Source: Paracoccus benzoatiresistens (GTDB lineage Bacteria; Pseudomonadota; Alphaproteobacteria; Rhodobacterales; Rhodobacteraceae). From it: a DNA stretch of 64,000 nucleotides. Under the pieces are notes generated by a model, which saw only the letters and a list, made by a program, of their open reading frames with translations, had not been told where the DNA came from and did no database searches. A program made the position numbers and the translations under genes. This document shows positions 17,334 through 26,320 of this stretch, piece after piece. Position 1 is the first letter of the stretch, and every line of letters starts with the position of its first letter. The stretch lies in assembly GCF_026913015.1 (NCBI RefSeq), contig NZ_JAPTYD010000001.1:248001-312000 (forward strand). The letters run 5' to 3'.

Positions 17334-18866
17334 ATGACGGCCATCCTTGAGATGCAGGGCATCACCAAGACCTTTCCCGGCGTCAAGGCGCTGAGCAACG
17401 TCAACCTGTCGGTCGAGCCGGGCGAGATCCACGCCATCTGCGGCGAGAACGGCGCCGGCAAGTCCACGCTGATGAAGGTGCTGTCGGGCGTCTATCCCCA
17501 TGGCAGCTACGAGGGCGAAATCCTGTATGACGGCAAGCCCGCCCGCTTTCGTGACATCCGCGACAGCGAACATGCCGGCATCGTCATCATCCACCAGGAA
17601 CTGGCGCTGGTGCCGCTGCTGTCGGTGGCCGAGAACCTGTTCCTGGGCAATGAGGTCGCGACCGGCGGCATCATCAACTGGCCGCTTGCCTACCAGAAGA
17701 CCGAGGCGCTGCTGAAAAAGGTCGGCCTGACCGAGGCGCCGACCACCAAGGTCGAAAAGCTGGGCGTCGGCAAGCAGCAGCTGGTGGAAATCGCCAAGGC
17801 GCTGGCCAAGAACGTGCGGCTGCTGATCCTGGACGAGCCGACCGCCGCGCTGCAGGAAAACGACAGCCAGAAGCTGCTGGACCTCATGCTGGAGCTGAAG
17901 GGCCAGGGCGTCACCCAGATCATCATCAGCCACAAGCTGAACGAGATCCGCCGCGTCGCCGACCGTGTGACCGTGATCCGCGACGGATCCACCGTGTCCA
18001 CGCTGACGCGGGCCGAGATCACCGAGGACCGGATCATCCGCGACATGGTCGGCCGCGACATGGCCCACCGCTACCCCGAGCGCACGCCCAGGATCGGCGA
18101 GATGCTGATGGAGGTCAGGAACTGGTCGGTCATGCACCCCGACCAGCCCCGCCAGGTGATCCGAGACGTGTCCATCGATGTCCGCAAGGGCGAGATCGTC
18201 GGCATCGCGGGCCTGATGGGGTCGGGGCGCACCGAATTCGCCATGAGCCTGTTCGGCCGCAGCTATGGCCGCGACATCCAGGGCGAGGTGACGCTGGGTG
18301 GGGCGAAGCCGGATCTCTCCACCGTGTCCAGGGCGATCGACGCCGGGCTGGCCTATGTCACCGAGGATCGCAAGGCCCTGGGCCTGATCCTGGAAGAGCC
18401 GATCCTGCGCAATGTCTCGCTGGCGAACCTGGAAGGCATCGCCAAGGGCTTCGTCCTGTCGCGGGGCCGCGAACAGCAGGTGGCCGAGAAATACCGCAGC
18501 GCCATGAACATCCGCACGCCAAGCGTGTTCCAGCGGGTGATGAACCTGTCGGGCGGCAACCAGCAGAAGGTGGTCCTGTCCAAGTGGCTGTTCACCGATC
18601 CGCAGGTGCTGATCCTGGACGAACCGACGCGCGGCATCGACGTGGGCGCCAAGTTCGAGATCTACAACATCATGAACGACCTGGCGGCCCAGGGCCACGG
18701 CGTCATCATGATCAGCTCGGAAATGCCCGAGCTTCTGGGCATGTGCGACCGCATCTATGTCATGAACGAGGGCCGGATCGCCGGTGAGCTGACCCGCGAA
18801 GAGGCCAGCCAGGAACGGATCATGGCCCTGATCCTGCAAGACGGAATGAAGGGGGACGCCGCATGA
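17334..18866 (+). CDS. gguA: Sugar ABC transporter ATPase GguA
   Basis: A 510-residue double ATPase of the MglA/XylG class. The first half has Walker [10 protein letters not shown] (about residues 37-45) and signature [14 protein letters not shown] with ILDEPTAAL; the second has the degenerate P-loop GLMGSGRTE and [15 protein letters not shown] with [11 protein letters not shown] good GGGAGGA Shine-Dalgarno precedes the ATG. It follows chvE and overlaps gguB by 4 nt. Together with ChvE and GguB it imports pentoses and hexoses. Confidence 0.93.
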   Translation: MTAILEMQGITKTFPGVKALSNVNLSVEPGEIHAICGENGAGKSTLMKVLSGVYPHGSYEGEILYDGKPARFRDIRDSEHAGIVIIHQELALVPLLSVAENLFLGNEVATGGIINWPLAYQKTEALLKKVGLTEAPTTKVEKLGVGKQQLVEIAKALAKNVRLLILDEPTAALQENDSQKLLDLMLELKGQGVTQIIISHKLNEIRRVADRVTVIRDGSTVSTLTRAEITEDRIIRDMVGRDMAHRYPERTPRIGEMLMEVRNWSVMHPDQPRQVIRDVSIDVRKGEIVGIAGLMGSGRTEFAMSLFGRSYGRDIQGEVTLGGAKPDLSTVSRAIDAGLAYVTEDRKALGLILEEPILRNVSLANLEGIAKGFVLSRGREQQVAEKYRSAMNIRTPSVFQRVMNLSGGNQQKVVLSKWLFTDPQVLILDEPTRGIDVGAKFEIYNIMNDLAAQGHGVIMISSEMPELLGMCDRIYVMNEGRIAGELTREEASQERIMALILQDGMKGDAA

Positions 18867-20065
18867 GCACCGCCGAGACCAACAAGCCTGCCACGGGCAT
18901 CGGCGCCCATCTGGGCAGCCACCTGCGCGAGAACGGGATGATGCTGGCGTTGATCGCCATCGTCCTGTTCTTCTTCATCATCGTGCGCGCCGTCCAGGGC
19001 GTGGACTTCCTGTCGGCGCAGAACATCACCAACCTGTTCCTGCAAAACAGTTATGTCATCATCATGGCACTGGGGATGCTGCTGGTGATCGTCGCCGGGC
19101 ATATCGACCTGTCGGTCGGATCCGTCGCGGCCTTCACCGGGGCAGTGGCATCCATGCTGCTGGTCAGGATGGATCTGCCGGTGCTGCTGGTGATCCCCAT
19201 GGTGCTGGTCGTGGGCGGGCTGATCGGGGCTGCGCAGGGATACTGGATCGCCTATTGGCGCATCCCGTCCTTCATCGTGACGCTGGCGGGGATGCTGGTC
19301 TTCCGGGGCCTCACCCTGTGGCTGCTGGGCGGGCAGAACATCGGCCCGTTCGAGCGGTCGTTCCAGGCGCTGTCCACCGGCTTCATCCCCGACCTGTTCG
19401 GCCCGGACAAGCCCAACGTGACCGCCATGCTGCTGGTCGCCCTGGCCGCCGCCGCCATCGTCTGGGCGGGCATCCGGGGCCGCGCGCGCGAGGCCGAGTT
19501 CGGCATCGCCCCCGAGCCCGCGGGCTTCTTCTGGGCGCGCAACGCCGTGGTCGTGATCGCGCTGCTGTTCGTCGGCTGGAAGCTGGCCAGCTTCCGGGGC
19601 TTGCCGAACGTGCTGCTGGTCATGTCGGTGCTGATCGTCCTTTATGCCTTCTTCACCGAGTCCACGACCACCGGGCGGCGCATCTATGCCCTTGGCGGGA
19701 ACGAGAAGGCGGCAAAGCTTTCGGGCATCAAGACCGAGCGGCTGGTCTTCTTCACCTTCGTCAACATGGGGGTTCTGGCGTCCCTGGCGGGGATGATCGT
19801 CACGGCGCGCCTGAACAGCGCCACGCCCAAGGCGGGGGTGGGGTTCGAGCTGGACGTGATCGCGGCCGTGTTCATCGGCGGCGCCTCGATGACGGGGGGA
19901 TCGGGACGGATCATCGGGGTCGTGGTCGGCGCCCTCATCATGGGGGTGATGAACAACGGCATGTCGATCATGGGCATCGGCATCGACTACCAGCAGGTCA
20001 TCAAGGGCCTGGTGCTGCTCGCCGCCGTGATCTTCGACGTCTACAACAAGAACAAGCAAGGCTAG
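18863..20065 (+). CDS. gguB: Sugar ABC transporter permease GguB
   Basis: A 400-residue permease of the XylH/RbsC class with about ten hydrophobic segments. The family blocks [16 protein letters not shown] (near residue 80) and [16 protein letters not shown] (near 330) are present. The ATG overlaps the gguA stop (ATGA). It is the membrane channel of the ChvE-GguAB importer. The reading frame is complete and length is normal for the family. Confidence 0.93.
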   Translation: MSTAETNKPATGIGAHLGSHLRENGMMLALIAIVLFFFIIVRAVQGVDFLSAQNITNLFLQNSYVIIMALGMLLVIVAGHIDLSVGSVAAFTGAVASMLLVRMDLPVLLVIPMVLVVGGLIGAAQGYWIAYWRIPSFIVTLAGMLVFRGLTLWLLGGQNIGPFERSFQALSTGFIPDLFGPDKPNVTAMLLVALAAAAIVWAGIRGRAREAEFGIAPEPAGFFWARNAVVVIALLFVGWKLASFRGLPNVLLVMSVLIVLYAFFTESTTTGRRIYALGGNEKAAKLSGIKTERLVFFTFVNMGVLASLAGMIVTARLNSATPKAGVGFELDVIAAVFIGGASMTGGSGRIIGVVVGALIMGVMNNGMSIMGIGIDYQQVIKGLVLLAAVIFDVYNKNKQG

Positions 20066-20069
20066 AGCC

Positions 20070-21059
20070 ATGTTTCTGTCGCAACTGAAAAGCCCCGGCG
20101 GCGACCGGGTTGTCGCCGCACGGGTCGATGACAAGGCCTGGATCGTGCCCGGTGCGGGGTCCACCCGCGATCTGGCGCTGGCGGCCATCGCTGCCGGACA
20201 TGGGCTGGAGGCCGAGGTCACGGCGCGCGGGCAGGGCGAACCCGTCGATCTGGCCGCCGCCCTGGCCGAGGGCCGGGTGCTGCTGCCGCTGGATCACGAC
20301 GACCCGGCGCATCTGCATCTGACCGGCACCGGCCTGACCCATCTGGGCAGCGCGGCCACGCGCAATTCTATGCACGCCAAGGCGGACGCCGAGGCGCTGA
20401 CCGACAGCATGAAGATGTTCCGCATGGGCCTGGAAGGCGGCAAGCCCCAGGGCCATGCTGTCGGCGTGCAGCCCGAATGGTTCTACAAGGGCAACGGCGT
20501 CAATGCGGTCGCCCCCGGCGCGGCGCTGGTTTCGCCCGGCTTCGCGCTGGACGCGGGCGAGGAGCCCGAGGTCGCGGGCCTTTACCTGATCGGTCCGGAC
20601 GGCACGCCCTTCCGCCTGGGCTTTGCCCTGGCCAACGAGTTTTCCGATCACGTGACCGAGCGCGGCAACTATCTGTGGCTTGCCCATTCCAAGCTGCGGC
20701 CGGCGAGCTATGGCCCCGAGATGCTGGTGGGCAACCTGCCCGATCATGTCGAGGGCACCAGCCGCATCCTGCGCAATGGCCGGGTGATCTGGGAAAAGCC
20801 CTTCCTGTCGGGCGAATCCAACATGTCGCATTCGCTGGCGAACCTGGAACACCACCACTTCAAATACGCGCTGTTCCGCCAGCCGGGCGATGTGCATGTG
20901 CATTTCTTCGGCACCGCCACCCTGTCCTTTGCCGACGGCATCAAGGCGCGTGGCGGCGATGTCTTCCAGATCGAATCGCCTGCCTTCGGGCTTCCGCTCT
21001 CGAACCCGCTGGACCAGCAGCAAAACGGCGAAGCCCCTGTCGCCGTTGCCACTCTCTGA
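20070..21059 (+). CDS. gguC: GguC/AraD1 family protein, likely 2-keto-3-deoxy-L-arabonate dehydratase
   Basis: A 329-residue protein of the fumarylacetoacetate-hydrolase-like fold known as GguC or AraD1. Related proteins in arabinose regulons are proposed to dehydrate L-2-keto-3-deoxyarabonate to 2-oxoglutarate semialdehyde. Acidic and His residues likely to bind metal occur in HLTGTGLTHLGS and EHHHFKYALF. It sits 4 nt after gguB and directly before the arabonate dehydratase gene, which fits the missing step between dehydratase and semialdehyde dehydrogenase. The catalytic role is inferred from context. Confidence 0.82.
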   Translation: MFLSQLKSPGGDRVVAARVDDKAWIVPGAGSTRDLALAAIAAGHGLEAEVTARGQGEPVDLAAALAEGRVLLPLDHDDPAHLHLTGTGLTHLGSAATRNSMHAKADAEALTDSMKMFRMGLEGGKPQGHAVGVQPEWFYKGNGVNAVAPGAALVSPGFALDAGEEPEVAGLYLIGPDGTPFRLGFALANEFSDHVTERGNYLWLAHSKLRPASYGPEMLVGNLPDHVEGTSRILRNGRVIWEKPFLSGESNMSHSLANLEHHHFKYALFRQPGDVHVHFFGTATLSFADGIKARGGDVFQIESPAFGLPLSNPLDQQQNGEAPVAVATL

Positions 21060-21066
21060 GGCTATC

Positions 21067-22809
21067 ATGACGTTCAAACCCGCCCCTTGGCCGCGCCAGC
21101 TTCGTTCCCAGCACTGGTATGGCGGCACCTCGCGCGACACGATCTATCATCGCGGCTGGATGAAGAACCAGGGCTGGCCCCACGACCTGTTCGACGGCCG
21201 CCCGGTGATCGGCATCCTGAACACCTGGGCCGACCTGACGCCCTGCAACGGCCATCTGCGCGAATTGGCCGAAAAGGTGAAGGCGGGCGTCTGGGAGGCG
21301 GGCGGTTTCCCCGTCGAGGTGCCGGTCTTTTCCGCATCGGAAAACACCTTCCGCCCGACCGCGATGATGTTCCGCAACCTCGCGGCACTTGCGGTCGAGG
21401 AAACCATCCGCGGCCAGCCGATGGACGGCGCGGTGCTGCTGGTCGGCTGCGACAAGACCACGCCGTCCCTGCTGATGGGGGCCGCGTCCTGCGACATCCC
21501 GTCCATCGTCGTGACCGGCGGGCCGATGCTGAACGGCTATTTCCGGGGCGAGCGTGTCGGGTCCGGCACGCATTTGTGGAAGTTCTCGGAAGCCGTGAAG
21601 GCCGGCGAGATGACGCAGGAGGAATTCCTGGAGGCCGAGGCCAGCATGTCCCGGTCCTCGGGCACCTGCAACACCATGGGCACGGCCTCAACCATGGCAT
21701 CGATGGCCGAGGCGCTTGGCATGGCGCTGTCGGGTAATGCCGCGATCCCGGCTGTCGACAGCCGCCGCCGGGTGATGGCGCAACTGTCGGGCCGCCGGAT
21801 CGTGCAGATGGTCAAGGACGACCTGAAGCCAAGCGACATCATGACACGGGCTGCGTTTGAGAACGCCATCCGCACCAATGGCGCCATCGGCGGGTCCACC
21901 AACGCCGTCATCCACCTGCTGGCCATCGCGGGCCGGGTGGGCGTCGATGTCACGCTGGATGACTGGGACCGCTGCGGCCGCGACGTGGCGACCATCGTGA
22001 ACCTGATGCCGTCGGGGCAATACCTGATGGAGGAGTTCTTCTATGCAGGCGGCCTGCCCGTGGTGCTGAAACGCCTGGGCGAGGCCGGGTTGCTGCACAA
22101 GGACGCGCTGACCGTCAGCGGCAGCACGATCTGGGGCGAGGTCAAGGATGTCGTCAACTGGAACGAGGACGTGATCCTGCCCGCCGACCGCCCGCTGATG
22201 GCCCAGGGCGGCATCGCGGTGCTGCGCGGCAACCTTGCCCCCAAGGGGGCAGTGCTGAAGCCCTCGGCCGCCAGCCCGCACCTGCTGGTTCATCGCGGCC
22301 GCGCGGTCGTGTTCGACGATATCGATGACTACAAGGCGCGCATCAACGACGAGGCGCTGGATATCGACGAGACCTGCGTGATGGTGATGAAGAACTGCGG
22401 CCCCAAGGGCTATCCCGGCATGGCCGAGGTGGGCAACATGGGCCTGCCGCCCAAGGTCCTGCGCAAGGGCATCACCGACATGGTGCGGATTTCCGACGCG
22501 CGCATGTCGGGCACCGCCTATGGCACGGTGGTCCTGCATACCAGCCCCGAAGCGGCGGCAGGCGGGCCGCTGGCCGTGGTCCGCGACGGCGACATGATCG
22601 AACTGGACGTGCCGAACCGCCGCCTGCACCTGGACATCCCCGAGGCGGAACTGGCCCTGCGCCTGGCCGAATGGCGCCCCACGCACGAGGTTCCGGCCAG
22701 TGGCTATGCCTGGCTGCACCAGGCGCATGTGGAAGGGGCGGATACCGGCGCCGACCTGGACTTCCTGAAGGGCTGCCGGGGCAATGCCGTCGGAAGGGAC
22801 AGCCATTGA
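21067..22809 (+). CDS. araC: L-arabonate dehydratase (IlvD/EDD family)
   Basis: A 580-residue sugar-acid dehydratase converting L-arabonate (and possibly D-galactonate or D-fuconate) to the 2-keto-3-deoxy acid. Three cysteines in the expected positions for the iron-sulfur cluster are visible: C60 (LTPCNGHL), C128 (VGCDKTTPS) and C201 (SGTCNTMG). ATG at 21067 is chosen because it lies 7 nt after gguC; a longer reading frame upstream is a shadow of gguC. The symbol follows the Azospirillum arabinose gene name and is unrelated to the E. coli AraC regulator. Confidence 0.9.
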   Translation: MTFKPAPWPRQLRSQHWYGGTSRDTIYHRGWMKNQGWPHDLFDGRPVIGILNTWADLTPCNGHLRELAEKVKAGVWEAGGFPVEVPVFSASENTFRPTAMMFRNLAALAVEETIRGQPMDGAVLLVGCDKTTPSLLMGAASCDIPSIVVTGGPMLNGYFRGERVGSGTHLWKFSEAVKAGEMTQEEFLEAEASMSRSSGTCNTMGTASTMASMAEALGMALSGNAAIPAVDSRRRVMAQLSGRRIVQMVKDDLKPSDIMTRAAFENAIRTNGAIGGSTNAVIHLLAIAGRVGVDVTLDDWDRCGRDVATIVNLMPSGQYLMEEFFYAGGLPVVLKRLGEAGLLHKDALTVSGSTIWGEVKDVVNWNEDVILPADRPLMAQGGIAVLRGNLAPKGAVLKPSAASPHLLVHRGRAVVFDDIDDYKARINDEALDIDETCVMVMKNCGPKGYPGMAEVGNMGLPPKVLRKGITDMVRISDARMSGTAYGTVVLHTSPEAAAGGPLAVVRDGDMIELDVPNRRLHLDIPEAELALRLAEWRPTHEVPASGYAWLHQAHVEGADTGADLDFLKGCRGNAVGRDSH

Positions 22810-23720
22810 TGAAGATCGCGTTAGCCGGCATCGGGAAGATCGCGCTTGACCAGCATGTGCCTGCGCTGGAAGCCAGCCCGGACTGGGAACTGGCCGCGAC
22901 CGTCAGCCGCCACGGCGCGGTGGAAGGCGTCGAGCCCTTCACCGACATCAACGCCATGCTGGACGCGCGGCCCGATATTGGCACGGTCAGCCTTTGCCTG
23001 CCGCCGGTGCCGCGTTACGCCGCCGCCGAAGCCGTGCTGCGCGCGGGCCGGCACCTGATGCTGGAAAAGCCCCCCGGTGCGACCCTGGCCGAAGTTCATG
23101 CGCTGGCGGACCTGGCGGAACGGCAGGGCGTCACGATCTATGCCACCTGGCATTCGCGCATGGCGATGGCGGTGGGTGCCGCGCGCGACTGGCTGGCCGG
23201 CAAGACCATCCATGAAGGCCGCATCACCTGGCGCGAGGACGTGCGCAAATGGCATCCCGGCCAGGACTGGATCTTCGAGGCCGGCGGCATGGGCGTCTTC
23301 GATCCGGGCATCAATGCCCTGTCGATTCTGACCGAACTCCTGCCAGAACCCTTGCGCCTTCTGTCCGCGGACCTGGATTTTCCGGCGAACCGCCAGGCGC
23401 CGATTGCCGCGCGGCTGCAGTTCAGCCAGCGGATCAGCGCCGATTTCGACTTCCGCCAGGAAGGCCCGCAGACCTGGGACATGGAATTCCAGACCGACGC
23501 CGGCCCGATGGCGCTGCGCATGGGCGGCAACCGGCTGGAAATCGACGGCCGCCACGTCCAGGGCGCCGACGACATCATGGGCGAATACCCGGCGCTCTAT
23601 GCCCGCATGGCCGAGCTTGTCCGCGGCGGGCAATCGGAAACGGACCTTGCGCCCATGGTGCTTGTGGCCGATGCCTTCACCCTCGGGCGGCGCAACACCG
23701 TCGCGGACTTCCAATTCTGA
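22809..23720 (+). CDS. D-galactose / L-arabinose 1-dehydrogenase (Gfo/Idh/MocA family)
   Basis: A 303-residue oxidoreductase. The N-terminal Rossmann fold begins MKIALAGIGKIALDQHVPAL, and the signature EKPPGATLAE near residue 85 carries the catalytic Lys of Gfo/Idh enzymes. In this context it should oxidise L-arabinose or D-galactose to the lactone with NAD(P)+, the first step of the oxidative pathway. Its ATG overlaps the dehydratase stop (TGATG). The exact sugar preference cannot be read from sequence. Confidence 0.87.
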   Translation: MKIALAGIGKIALDQHVPALEASPDWELAATVSRHGAVEGVEPFTDINAMLDARPDIGTVSLCLPPVPRYAAAEAVLRAGRHLMLEKPPGATLAEVHALADLAERQGVTIYATWHSRMAMAVGAARDWLAGKTIHEGRITWREDVRKWHPGQDWIFEAGGMGVFDPGINALSILTELLPEPLRLLSADLDFPANRQAPIAARLQFSQRISADFDFRQEGPQTWDMEFQTDAGPMALRMGGNRLEIDGRHVQGADDIMGEYPALYARMAELVRGGQSETDLAPMVLVADAFTLGRRNTVADFQF

Positions 23721-23730
23721 GGACAAAGCA

Positions 23731-25245
23731 ATGACCTTCACCCCCCATGGCAAACATCTGATCGCAGGCGAATGGCTGGCAGGCGAAGGGACGTTCCGAT
23801 CCGCCCCCGCCCATGGCACGCCGCATGAGTTCAGCGCCGGGACCGTGGATCTGGTCAACCGCGCCTGCGAAGCCGCCGAGGACGCCTTTGCGGCCTATGC
23901 CGCCACCAGCCGCGAGGACCGCGCCCGCTTCCTGGAGGCCATCGCCGACCAGATCGAGGCGCGGGCCGAGGCGATCACTACCATCGGCACGGCGGAAACC
24001 GGCCTGCCCGAGGCGCGGCTGCAGGGCGAGCGCGGCCGCACCACCGGCCAGTTGCGGCTGTTCGCCGACCATATCCGCAAGGGCGATTACCTGGACCGCC
24101 GCGTTGATGTCGCGCTGCCCGACCGCCAGCCCCTGCCGCGCCCCAACCTGCGGCTGATGCAGCGGCCCATCGGCCCGGTCGCGGTCTTCGGCGCGTCGAA
24201 CTTCCCCCTCGCCTTCTCGACCGCCGGGGGTGACACGGCCTCGGCGCTGGCGGCGGGTTGCCCGGTCGTCGTCAAGGGCCACCCCGCCCATCCCGGCACC
24301 GGAGAGATCGTGGCCGAGGCGATCCATGCCGCGATCCGGGACACCGGAATGCCCGCGGGCGTCTTCGGCTTCATCCATGGCGACAGCCATGCGGTCGGCG
24401 CGGCCTTGGTCCAGCATCCGCTGATCAAGGCGGTGGGCTTCACGGGCAGCCTGCGCGGGGGGCGGGCGCTGTTCGACCTTTGCGCCGCGCGGCCCGAGCC
24501 GATCCCCTTCTTTGGCGAGCTTGGCAGCATCAACCCCGGCTTCGTCCTGCCGCAGGCGCTTGCGGCGCGCGGAGCCAGGATCGCCGAAGGCTGGGCGGGC
24601 AGCCTGACCATGGGGGCGGGCCAGTTCTGCACCAATCCGGGCCTGGTCGTGATGCCCAAGGGGGTCCTTGCCGATGCCTTTGCCAAGACCGCGGGCGACA
24701 TGCTGGCCAAGGTCGCGCCGCAGGTCATGCTGACCGACGGCATCGCCGAGGCCTATCGCGCGGGCGCCACCCGCGCGGCGGGCATCGCCACCCCGATCTT
24801 CGAGGGCGTCAGCGAGGGCCGCAATGCGCTTCCCTCGGTCTACAAGACCACGGCCGATGAGTTCCTGCGCGACCACAGCCTGGCTGAGGAGGTGTTCGGC
24901 CCGCTGGGCCTGATCGTCACCGTCTCGAGCGAGGATCAGATGCTGGACGTGGCCGAGGCGATGGAGGGCCAGTTGACCGCCACGCTGCATCTGGACGACG
25001 GCGACATGGAACTGGCGCGGCGCTTGATGCCGGTGCTGGAACAGAAGGCGGGCCGGATCCTGGCCAACGGCTGGCCCACCGGCGTCGAGGTGGCCGACGC
25101 CATGGTCCATGGCGGCCCTTATCCGGCATCCACGAATTTCGGCGCGACCAGCGTGGGAACCATGGCGATCCGCCGCTTCCTGCGCCCGGTCAGCTACCAG
25201 AACATTCCCGAGGCGCTGTTGCCCGAGGATTTGCGGGGCTTCTGA
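23731..25245 (+). CDS. araE: 2-oxoglutarate semialdehyde dehydrogenase (NADP+)
   Basis: A 504-residue aldehyde dehydrogenase of the alpha-ketoglutaric semialdehyde dehydrogenase type. It has the cofactor block VFGASNFPLAFSTAGGDTAS, a catalytic Glu in FFGELGSINP and the nucleophile Cys in MGAGQFCTNPG. It should yield 2-oxoglutarate for the TCA cycle, the final step of arabinose oxidation. ATG at 23731 lies 10 nt after the dehydrogenase gene. The stop codon lies inside a strong hairpin (25233-25253). The name follows Azospirillum usage. Confidence 0.88.
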   Translation: MTFTPHGKHLIAGEWLAGEGTFRSAPAHGTPHEFSAGTVDLVNRACEAAEDAFAAYAATSREDRARFLEAIADQIEARAEAITTIGTAETGLPEARLQGERGRTTGQLRLFADHIRKGDYLDRRVDVALPDRQPLPRPNLRLMQRPIGPVAVFGASNFPLAFSTAGGDTASALAAGCPVVVKGHPAHPGTGEIVAEAIHAAIRDTGMPAGVFGFIHGDSHAVGAALVQHPLIKAVGFTGSLRGGRALFDLCAARPEPIPFFGELGSINPGFVLPQALAARGARIAEGWAGSLTMGAGQFCTNPGLVVMPKGVLADAFAKTAGDMLAKVAPQVMLTDGIAEAYRAGATRAAGIATPIFEGVSEGRNALPSVYKTTADEFLRDHSLAEEVFGPLGLIVTVSSEDQMLDVAEAMEGQLTATLHLDDGDMELARRLMPVLEQKAGRILANGWPTGVEVADAMVHGGPYPASTNFGATSVGTMAIRRFLRPVSYQNIPEALLPEDLRGF

Positions 25246-25286
25246 AGCCCCGCAGCAAACTGCCGGTGGAGGACCGGCGCGTTTTT
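25233..25286 (+). terminator. Two tandem hairpins, second with T5 tract: possible internal terminator
   Basis: A 9-bp stem GCGGGGCTT/AAGCCCCGC (25233-25253) spans the stop codon of the aldehyde dehydrogenase. It is followed by GCCGGT/ACCGGC (25262-25278), then GCG and TTTTT (25282-25286), 17 nt before the ytfQ-like start. The pair resembles a Rho-independent terminator within the operon and may split it into two expression blocks. Confidence 0.5.
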
Positions 25287-25302
25287 CACGAGGGAGGACA
25301 CC

Positions 25303-26262
25303 ATGACCATCAAGACCCTGCTCGGCACTGCCGCGCTTCTGGCCGTCACTGCCGGAGGCGCGCTTGCCGAGGGCGAGACCGTCGGCTTTTCGCAGATCGG
25401 ATCCGAGTCCGGCTGGCGCGCGGCGGAAACCACGCTGACCAAGCAGCAGGCCGAGGAACGCGGCATCCAGCTGCAATTCTCGGACGCGCAGCAGAAGCAG
25501 GAGAACCAGATCGCCGCGATCCGATCCTTCGTCGCCCAGGGCGTGGACGCCATCCTGCTGGCCCCGGTCGTGGCAACCGGCTGGGATTCGGTGCTGCAGG
25601 AAGCGAAAGAGGCCGAGATCCCGGTCGTCCTGCTGGACCGGCAGGTGGACAGCAGCGAAGACCTGTACCTGACCGCCGTGGGGTCGAACCTGGTCCATGA
25701 GGGCGAGGTCGCGGGCGAATGGCTGGCCAAGGAGGTCGGCGACAAGGAATGCCGCATCGTCGAATTGCAGGGCACGACCGGATCGAGCCCCGCCATCGAC
25801 CGCAAGACCGGCTTCGAGAACGCCATCAAGGATCACCCGAACCTGACCATTGTGCGCAGCCAGACCGGCGATTTCACCCGCGCCCTGGGCAAGGAAGTGA
25901 TGGAAAGCTTCCTCCAGGCGGAAAACGGCGGCAAGGACATCTGCGCGCTTTACGCCCATAACGACGACATGGCCGTGGGCGCCATCCAGGCCATCAAGGA
26001 GGCCGGGCTGAAGCCTGGCAGCGACATCCTGGTCGTCTCCATCGACGCCGTGCCGGACATCTTCAAGGCCATGGCGGACGGAGAGGCGAATGCCACGGTG
26101 GAACTGACGCCCAACATGGCCGGACCCGCCTTCGATGCGCTGGCGGCATACTGGAAGGACGGCACGATGCCGCCGAAGTTCATCCAGACGGAATCCAAGC
26201 TTTACACGCAGGCCGACGATCCGGCGGGCGAATACGAGCGCCGCAAGGGCTTGGGCTATTGA
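25303..26262 (+). CDS. YtfQ-like sugar (galactofuranose-type) binding protein
   Basis: A 319-residue periplasmic binding protein with a 22-residue signal peptide (cleavage near GGALAEGE). The mature start GETVGFSQIGSESGWRAAET and the block DAILLAPVVATGWDSVL match the YtfQ family that binds galactofuranose in E. coli. A GGGAGG Shine-Dalgarno precedes the ATG. It begins the second importer in the operon. The natural ligand could be the furanose form of arabinose or galactose; that is inference. Confidence 0.87.
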   Translation: MTIKTLLGTAALLAVTAGGALAEGETVGFSQIGSESGWRAAETTLTKQQAEERGIQLQFSDAQQKQENQIAAIRSFVAQGVDAILLAPVVATGWDSVLQEAKEAEIPVVLLDRQVDSSEDLYLTAVGSNLVHEGEVAGEWLAKEVGDKECRIVELQGTTGSSPAIDRKTGFENAIKDHPNLTIVRSQTGDFTRALGKEVMESFLQAENGGKDICALYAHNDDMAVGAIQAIKEAGLKPGSDILVVSIDAVPDIFKAMADGEANATVELTPNMAGPAFDALAAYWKDGTMPPKFIQTESKLYTQADDPAGEYERRKGLGY

Positions 26263-26269
26263 TCGCCCT

Positions 26270-26297
26270 TGCCGGGCCGCCGCCGCGCGGCCCGGCA
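26270..26297 (+). promoter_or_regulatory. Intercistronic hairpin after the ytfQ-like gene
   Basis: A perfect 11-bp stem (TGCCGGGCCGC with GCGGCCCGGCA) with a 6-nt loop starts 7 nt after the binding-protein stop and ends 23 nt before the ATPase start. It is the longest of the three hairpins at equivalent positions in the window and has no T-tract. Confidence 0.65.
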
Positions 26298-26320
26298 TCC
26301 ATGACCAAGGGGAAGGCGTC

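Noticed and set aside
17175..18839. Leftward 554-codon frame opposite gguA
   Set aside because: Reverse-strand shadow of the GguA ATPase; it has no plausible start signal and GguA motifs are complete.
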